Source of the DNA: Actinomycetes bacterium
Lineage (GTDB): Bacteria > Actinomycetota > Actinomycetes > Actinomycetales > Microbacteriaceae
Length of the DNA: 8,559 nucleotides
Assembly: GCA_023421635.1 (NCBI GenBank)
Contig: JAEZSU010000260.1
Location: 1-8,559, forward strand
Reading direction: 5' to 3'
Of this stretch, positions 4,858 to 8,559 are shown piece by piece. The notes below the pieces were generated by a model that saw only the letters and a program-made list of their open reading frames with translations, was not told the origin of the DNA and did not search any database. The position numbers and the translations under genes are program-made. Within the stretch, counting starts at the first letter, position 1; each line of letters begins with the position of its first letter.

Positions 4858-6081
4858 ATGACGCGCGCGATCGTGGTCGGTGCCGGCATGGTGGGGCTCG
4901 CCACCGCCTGGCATCTGCAGGAGTACGGCGTCGAGGTGACGGTCGTCGACCGCACCGGCGTCGCGGCAGGGTCCTCGTGGGGGAACGCCGGGTATCTCAC
5001 GCCCGGGAAGACCATCCCGCTTGCCGATCCGAGCGTGTGGACGTACGGCCCGCGGGCGTTGATCGACCCGGATGCGGCACTGCACGTCCCCTTCCGGGTC
5101 GACCCGAAACTGTGGACGTTCCTCGCGCAGTTCGCCGCACGCGGGACCATGCGCGCCTGGAACCGCACCATGGCGGCGCTCGTCCCGGCGAACGCCATGG
5201 CACTCGCCGCATTCGACGAACTCGCCGACGGCGGGGTGGCCGCGCCGACGTACGACAGGCCGTTCATCGTCGGGTTCACCGCGCAGGCGCACGCCGACGC
5301 GTTCCTCCGTGAGGTGGCGCACATCGAGCAGCACGGACAGACGGTGCCGATCCGGCGGCTGACCGATCCGCGCGAGCTCGCCCCGCAGCTGTCGGATGCG
5401 GTCGGCGTCGGGTACGCGATGGACGGGCAGCGGTTCATCGAGCCGGGACCGTACGTGCAGTCCCTGGGCGATGCGGTCGCCGCCCGCGGCGGCGTCCTGC
5501 GCTTCGGCACCGCGGTCACCGGCGTCTCCGCGAACGGCACCCGCTCGGTGACCCTCGCAGACGGCGAGCGCCTCGCGGCCGACGCGGTCGTCATCGCGAC
5601 GGGCGCCTGGATGCCGCAGCTCGCCCGCCCGCTCGGTGTCAGGGTGCGGGTGCAGGCCGGGCGCGGGTACTCGTTCTCGGTCGCGAGTACGGAGCCGGCG
5701 TCGCACGCCGTGTACCTCCCCGTGCAGCGCATCGCCTGCACCCCCTACCGGGGCCGGTTCCGCGTCGCCGGGACCATGGAGTTCCGAGGCCCTGACGAAC
5801 CCGCGCAGCCGCGCCGCATCCAGGCCATCGTGCGCACGGCGCGGGGTCTCCTCTCCGGCGTCGACCTCGACGACCGGCAGGACGAGTGGGTGGGATCCCG
5901 CCCGGTCACCCCGGACGGGCTCCCCCTCGTGGGTGCGACGCGGGCGCCGGGCGTCTACGTCGCCGGCGGTCACGGCATGTGGGGCATCGTCCTCGGCCCC
6001 GCGACGGGCAAGCTCCTCGCGAAGCAGATCGTCACGGGCGAGGTCGACCCGGTGATCGCCCCGTTCGACCCGCTCCGCTGA
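4858..6081 (+). CDS. DadA-like FAD-dependent (D-)amino-acid dehydrogenase/oxidoreductase
   Basis: This 407-residue member of the DAO/glycine-oxidase flavoprotein family most resembles D-amino-acid dehydrogenase small subunit (DadA), which oxidatively deaminates D-amino acids to 2-oxoacids and ammonia and passes electrons to the respiratory chain. The dinucleotide motif GAGMVG is at 8-13, with the ribose-binding acid Asp31 at the end of the second strand. The segment SSWGNAGYLTPGKTIPLADP matches the DadA-type N-terminal loop; VVIATGAWMP is the second FAD motif. The C-terminus has SRPVTPDGLPLVG (347-359) and GGHGMWG (370-376), the usual FAD/substrate closing motifs. The start is set by AGGAGG at 4847-4852, 5 bases before the ATG; an in-frame ATG at 4840 would place that site inside the gene. 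The Lrp-type neighbour supports amino-acid catabolism, but hydroxyproline, sarcosine or another amine substrate is possible. It is convergent with the ALDH gene, only 3 bases between stops. Confidence 0.85.
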   Translation: MTRAIVVGAGMVGLATAWHLQEYGVEVTVVDRTGVAAGSSWGNAGYLTPGKTIPLADPSVWTYGPRALIDPDAALHVPFRVDPKLWTFLAQFAARGTMRAWNRTMAALVPANAMALAAFDELADGGVAAPTYDRPFIVGFTAQAHADAFLREVAHIEQHGQTVPIRRLTDPRELAPQLSDAVGVGYAMDGQRFIEPGPYVQSLGDAVAARGGVLRFGTAVTGVSANGTRSVTLADGERLAADAVVIATGAWMPQLARPLGVRVRVQAGRGYSFSVASTEPASHAVYLPVQRIACTPYRGRFRVAGTMEFRGPDEPAQPRRIQAIVRTARGLLSGVDLDDRQDEWVGSRPVTPDGLPLVGATRAPGVYVAGGHGMWGIVLGPATGKLLAKQIVTGEVDPVIAPFDPLR

Positions 6082-6084
6082 GAC

Positions 6085-7551
6085 TCAGAAGGGGTACCGC
6101 TCGATCTCGGACTGCACCGTGATCCACTGCGTCTCGGTGAAGCTGTCGAGGTTCGCGTGCGGGCCGCCGAAGCGGCCGCCGCTGCCCGAGGCCTTCGCGC
6201 CGCCGAAGGGGATCGGCGCCTCGTCGTCGACGGTGGCGTCGTTGATGTGGACGGCGCCGGATTCGATGCGGTCGGCGAGCTCGAACGCGCGGTACGCGTC
6301 GCCGGTGAGGATCGAGACGGACAGCCCGTACTCGGAGGCGTTGATGATGTCGATCGCCTCGTCGATGTCGTCGTAGACGAGCACGGGCGCCACCGGGCCG
6401 AAGATCTCCTCAGTCCACGCCCGGTTGTCCGCGGCCACGTCGGCGAGCACGGTCGCCGCGTAGAACCGGCCGTCGTGCGTCCCACCGGCGGCGAGCGTCG
6501 CACCCTGCGCCTGGGCGGTCTCGACGACGTCCACGACATGCTGCAGCTGCGCGTCATCGATGATGGGGCCGAGTGCGTTCGCGGGGTCCGCGCCGGCGCC
6601 GACGGGCAGCCGCGACGCCTTCTCCGCGAGCAGCCGCACGTACTCGTCGGCGATCGAGCGGTGGACGATGTGGCGCCCCGTGGTCATGCAGATCTGCCCC
6701 TGGTGCAGGAAGCTGCCCCACGCCCCGACGCCCGCAGCGCGTCCCACGTCGGCATCCGGCAGCACCAGCAGCGCGTTGTTCCCGCCGAGTTCGAGGTGCA
6801 GCTTCTTCAGGAGCGGCGCGGCCGCCGCCGCGATCTTGCGGCCCGCGGCCGTCGACCCGGTGAAGGAGATCGTCGAGATCCCCGGGTGCGCGACGATCGC
6901 CTGTCCGACGTCGCCCCCACCGGGCAGCACGTGCAGCACACCCTCCGGGAGCCCCGCTTCGGCGAGCAGCTCGGCGAGCACGAAGCCGCCCGACAGCGAG
7001 GTGCGGGGGTCGGGCTTGAGGATCACGGCATTGCCCAGCGCGAGCGCGGGGGCGACGGAGCGCATCGACAGGATGCCGGGGAAGTTGAAGGGGGAGATCA
7101 CGCCGACCACGCCGACCGGCACCCGCTTCGCCATCGACAGCCGCGGCTTCATGGAGCGCAGCACCTCACCGAACGGATGCGACGCGAGCGCGGCCGCCTC
7201 CTCGAGCTCCGTCGTCACGAGCATGGTCTCGAAACCCGCCTTGCCCTGCGCGGAGCCGGCCTCGGCGACGAGGACGTCGTGCAGGCGCGAAGGGCGCTCG
7301 CGGAGCAGTTGCGCCGCCTTCAGCAGCACCGCCACGCGTGCGGTGTAGGGCTGGGCCGCCCACGCCTTCTGCGCGGCGGTGGCGCTCGCGACCGCACGGT
7401 CCACGTCGGCGGCGTTCGCACCGGCCACGGTGGTGAGCCGCATCCCGGTCGCAGGGGAGACCACCTCGATCGGATCGCCGGCGCCGTCCCGCCACCCGTC
7501 GGAGAAGAGCTTGCCCTCCCACACGGGGGCGGCAGAGATGTCAGTGGTCAT
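6085..7551 (-). CDS. Aldehyde dehydrogenase, benzaldehyde-dehydrogenase-like
   Basis: This 488-residue protein is a full-length NAD(P)-dependent aldehyde dehydrogenase, oxidising an aldehyde to the carboxylic acid in the cytoplasm. Catalytic residues are in place: Asn156 (SPFNFPG), Lys179 (VILKP), Glu254 (LELGGNN), nucleophile Cys288 (GQICM) and Glu382 (EEIFGP). The N-terminal WEGKLFSDGWRDG, ILSMRSVAPALALGNAVILK, GQICMTTGRHIV and the C-terminal HINDATVDDEAPIPFGGAK are the pattern seen in proteins annotated as benzaldehyde dehydrogenase (XylC-like) and related salicylaldehyde or vanillin dehydrogenases. The choice among aromatic aldehydes is inference. GGAAGGA lies 7 bases before the ATG at 7551. 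The end of an aryl-alcohol-dehydrogenase-like gene on the same strand, some 800 bases upstream, could supply the aldehyde, but an opposite-strand gene separates them, so they are not a simple operon. Confidence 0.92.
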   Translation of the reverse strand: MTTDISAAPVWEGKLFSDGWRDGAGDPIEVVSPATGMRLTTVAGANAADVDRAVASATAAQKAWAAQPYTARVAVLLKAAQLLRERPSRLHDVLVAEAGSAQGKAGFETMLVTTELEEAAALASHPFGEVLRSMKPRLSMAKRVPVGVVGVISPFNFPGILSMRSVAPALALGNAVILKPDPRTSLSGGFVLAELLAEAGLPEGVLHVLPGGGDVGQAIVAHPGISTISFTGSTAAGRKIAAAAAPLLKKLHLELGGNNALLVLPDADVGRAAGVGAWGSFLHQGQICMTTGRHIVHRSIADEYVRLLAEKASRLPVGAGADPANALGPIIDDAQLQHVVDVVETAQAQGATLAAGGTHDGRFYAATVLADVAADNRAWTEEIFGPVAPVLVYDDIDEAIDIINASEYGLSVSILTGDAYRAFELADRIESGAVHINDATVDDEAPIPFGGAKASGSGGRFGGPHANLDSFTETQWITVQSEIERYPF

Positions 7552-7629
7552 CGTGGTGTCCTTCCGCAGCGTCGCGAGCCGTCCACCGGGGCGCGCCCGA
7601 GAGCCGGGGATCCGGGAACGGATGCGGCG

Positions 7630-7635
7630 AGCCTA
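7630..7635 (-). promoter_or_regulatory. Possible -10 box for the aldehyde dehydrogenase gene
   Basis: On the minus strand TAGGCT fits TANNNT and would start transcription near 7623, about 70 bases before the ATG at 7551. There is no recognisable -35 hexamer at the right distance, so this is tentative; the overlapping TATTAG (complement of 7633-7638) is an alternative. Confidence 0.3.
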
Positions 7636-7664
7636 ATACGCGTCCGGGGGGTCGGGGCCGCTTG

Positions 7665-7682
7665 GCGGGCGGGCCCGCCCGC
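7665..7682. repeat. Perfect 18-bp GC-only palindrome
   Basis: GCGGGCGGG is followed immediately by its reverse complement CCCGCCCGC, with no spacer. It lies 4 bases upstream of the predicted -10 box of the rightward gene, filling the spacer and -35 zone, and about 30 bases upstream of the possible ALDH -10 box. It could be an operator for the divergent pair or simply a GC-rich intergenic palindrome; no T-run follows. Confidence 0.5.
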
Positions 7683-7686
7683 GGCT

Positions 7687-7692
7687 TAGGAT
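7687..7692 (+). promoter_or_regulatory. Predicted -10 box of a leaderless promoter
   Basis: TAGGAT (TANNNT type) ends 6 bases before the GTG start at 7699, the same spacing as at the UBP zinc-finger gene, and no Shine-Dalgarno lies between, so a leaderless transcript is likely. TTGGCG (7662-7667) is a possible -35 with a long 19-base spacer that contains the 18-bp palindrome. Confidence 0.5.
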
Positions 7693-7698
7693 GCGCGG

Positions 7699-8337
7699 GT
7701 GGGGCAGCGTCGGACGAAGAGGATCTGGTGGTGGCTGTCGGGCGGGGTGCTCATCCTGCTCGTCACGGTCACCGCGGTGTTCGTGCTGCCCATCCTCCTG
7801 CACAAGGACCAGGGCGTGTCCCGCCTCGTCGAGACCGGGGAGGAGTGGCCGCAGCGCGTCACCGCTGAGGGCGAGGACGGCCGGACCCGCACCGTCATGG
7901 TCTCGCCCGCCGAACCGGGCGCCGAGCTCGACACCAGCGCGCTCCGCCCGGGCGATCGGATCGTCGTGAGCGGCTCCGGGTTCGACACATCGCAGGGCAT
8001 CTACGTGGCCATCTGCAAGGAAGCACCGACGGGCGAGCGACCGGGACCGTGCCTGGGCGGCGTGCCCGACACCTCGTCGGGCGAGCAGCCGACCGGTTCG
8101 GTGCAGTTCGCGCCGAGCAACTGGATCAACGACGACTGGGCGTGGAAGCTCTTCGGCGCGCGCGGCTACGACGACGCAGAGACGGGGACGTTCACGGCGT
8201 ACCTCGAAGTGCCCTCGCCCGAGGGCGACGGCGTCGACTGCCGCGTGGACCGCTGTGTCATCGCGACCCGGAACGACCACACGGCGCTGGGCGACCGCGT
8301 CCAGGACGTCCAGCTCCCGGTCGGCTACGCCGACTGA
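7699..8337 (+). CDS. Membrane-anchored extracytoplasmic protein, neocarzinostatin-like cysteine layout, function unknown
   Basis: This is a 212-residue protein of unknown function. A basic N-terminus (RRTKR) and a hydrophobic segment at about 9-34 predict one transmembrane helix or uncleaved signal anchor with the rest outside the cell. After a linker (about 35-65), a beta-rich domain follows (about 66-210): LRPGDRIVVSGSGFDTSQG, IYVAICKE, GTFTAYLEVP, CVIATRNDH, DVQLPVGY. It has exactly four cysteines: 106, 118, 181 and 186. The last pair, VDCRVDRC, has the same five-residue spacing as the second disulfide of neocarzinostatin, and the first pair resembles its first disulfide (12 versus 10 residues apart). 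This suggests an Ig-like, two-disulfide fold of the neocarzinostatin/secreted actinobacterial type, but ligand and role are unknown; it is not evidence of an enediyne cluster. The start is GTG, chosen because it is 6 bases after a -10 box. It is convergent with the alcohol dehydrogenase gene (7-base gap). Confidence 0.82.
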   Translation: MGQRRTKRIWWWLSGGVLILLVTVTAVFVLPILLHKDQGVSRLVETGEEWPQRVTAEGEDGRTRTVMVSPAEPGAELDTSALRPGDRIVVSGSGFDTSQGIYVAICKEAPTGERPGPCLGGVPDTSSGEQPTGSVQFAPSNWINDDWAWKLFGARGYDDAETGTFTAYLEVPSPEGDGVDCRVDRCVIATRNDHTALGDRVQDVQLPVGYAD

Positions 8338-8344
8338 GACGCCG

Positions 8345-8559
8345 TCAGTAGACGACCACCGGCTTCAGCGTGGTACCCGCCGCCGAGTCCGCGAACGCCT
8401 CGTTGATCTCGGCGAACGGATAGCGGCGGACGAGCTTGTCGAACGGGAACCGCCCCGCCTGCCACAGCGAGATGAGCCGCGGGATGAACGTCGTCGGCGC
8501 CGAATCGCCCTCGACGACGAACGTCACGCGGATCCCCATCGGTACGGCGAGCCCCACAT
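8345..8559 (-). CDS. Zinc-type (aryl-)alcohol dehydrogenase, C-terminal end only
   Basis: Only the last 71 codons are in the window, the last base pairs of the upstream codon being cut at the edge; the full enzyme would be about 360 residues. The visible end (GDSAPTTFIPRLISLWQAG, RFPFDKLVRRYPFAEINEAF and the terminal LKPVVVY) matches the C-terminus of medium-chain NAD(P)-dependent alcohol dehydrogenases, particularly those annotated as aryl-alcohol or benzyl-alcohol dehydrogenase. These oxidise an alcohol to its aldehyde reversibly. The zinc ligands and GxGxxG motif are outside the window, so class and substrate remain inferred. The nearby benzaldehyde-dehydrogenase-like gene on the same strand supports an aromatic substrate. 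Confidence 0.8.
   Translation of the reverse strand, partial: VGLAVPMGIRVTFVVEGDSAPTTFIPRLISLWQAGRFPFDKLVRRYPFAEINEAFADSAAGTTLKPVVVY

Noticed and set aside
6078..6088. CTGAG-A-CTCAG palindrome at the DadA-like/ALDH junction
   Set aside because: The loop of one base cannot form a hairpin, and the symmetry follows from two opposed TGA stops 3 bases apart; not a terminator.
6157..7689. Long plus-strand open frame (about 510 codons) opposite the aldehyde dehydrogenase
   Set aside because: The minus strand has all catalytic ALDH motifs; the plus frame is low-complexity Arg/Gly/Val-rich with no recognisable domain.
7699..8337. Enediyne (neocarzinostatin) biosynthesis or resistance locus
   Set aside because: Only a fold-level resemblance in one anchored protein; no polyketide synthase, halogenase or other enediyne genes are in the window.

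Overview
The window comes from a high-GC actinobacterium, most likely a member of the Microbacteriaceae (Microbacterium-like). The reasons are about 70% GC, codons ending in G/C, leaderless TANNNT promoters set 6 bases before a start codon, and protein families typical of that group. The organism assignment is inference; there is no rRNA or other phylogenetic marker. No tRNA, rRNA, CRISPR array, insertion sequence or phage gene was seen.

Layout. Ten genes almost alternate in strand. From left to right: (1) a cyclic-nucleotide-binding-domain/thioredoxin-reductase-like flavoprotein (minus, C-terminus cut by the window edge), divergent from (2) a small UBP-type zinc-finger protein (plus); (3) a RidA-family protein (minus), divergent from (4) a long-chain-type acyl-CoA dehydrogenase (plus), with 291 bases rich in inverted repeats between them; (5) a small GNAT-like protein (minus) downstream of (6) an Lrp/AsnC regulator (minus), which is divergent from (7) a DadA-like FAD-dependent amino-acid oxidoreductase (plus); (8) a benzaldehyde-dehydrogenase-like ALDH (minus), divergent from (9) a membrane-anchored extracytoplasmic protein with a neocarzinostatin-like cysteine layout (plus); and (10) the C-terminal end of a zinc-type (aryl-)alcohol dehydrogenase (minus, cut by the right edge). 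All four convergent junctions are only 3 to 9 bases long, so regulation is concentrated in the four divergent regions.

How the genes may work together. Genes 1 and 2 look like a redox/sensor pair sharing a 44-base control region. Gene 4 has a well-formed promoter whose -35 box lies inside a perfect 9-5-9 palindrome, which suggests repression by a TetR- or GntR-like factor encoded elsewhere. Genes 6 and 7 form the classic arrangement of an Lrp-type regulator opposite the amino-acid catabolic gene it probably controls. Genes 8 and 10 could act in series on an aromatic alcohol (alcohol to aldehyde to acid). Gene 9 interrupts them and is of unknown function. Most of the content is ordinary accessory metabolism. 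The most distinctive signals are the inverted-repeat cluster at 2334-2506, the flavoprotein/UBP zinc-finger pair, and the neocarzinostatin-like anchored protein.
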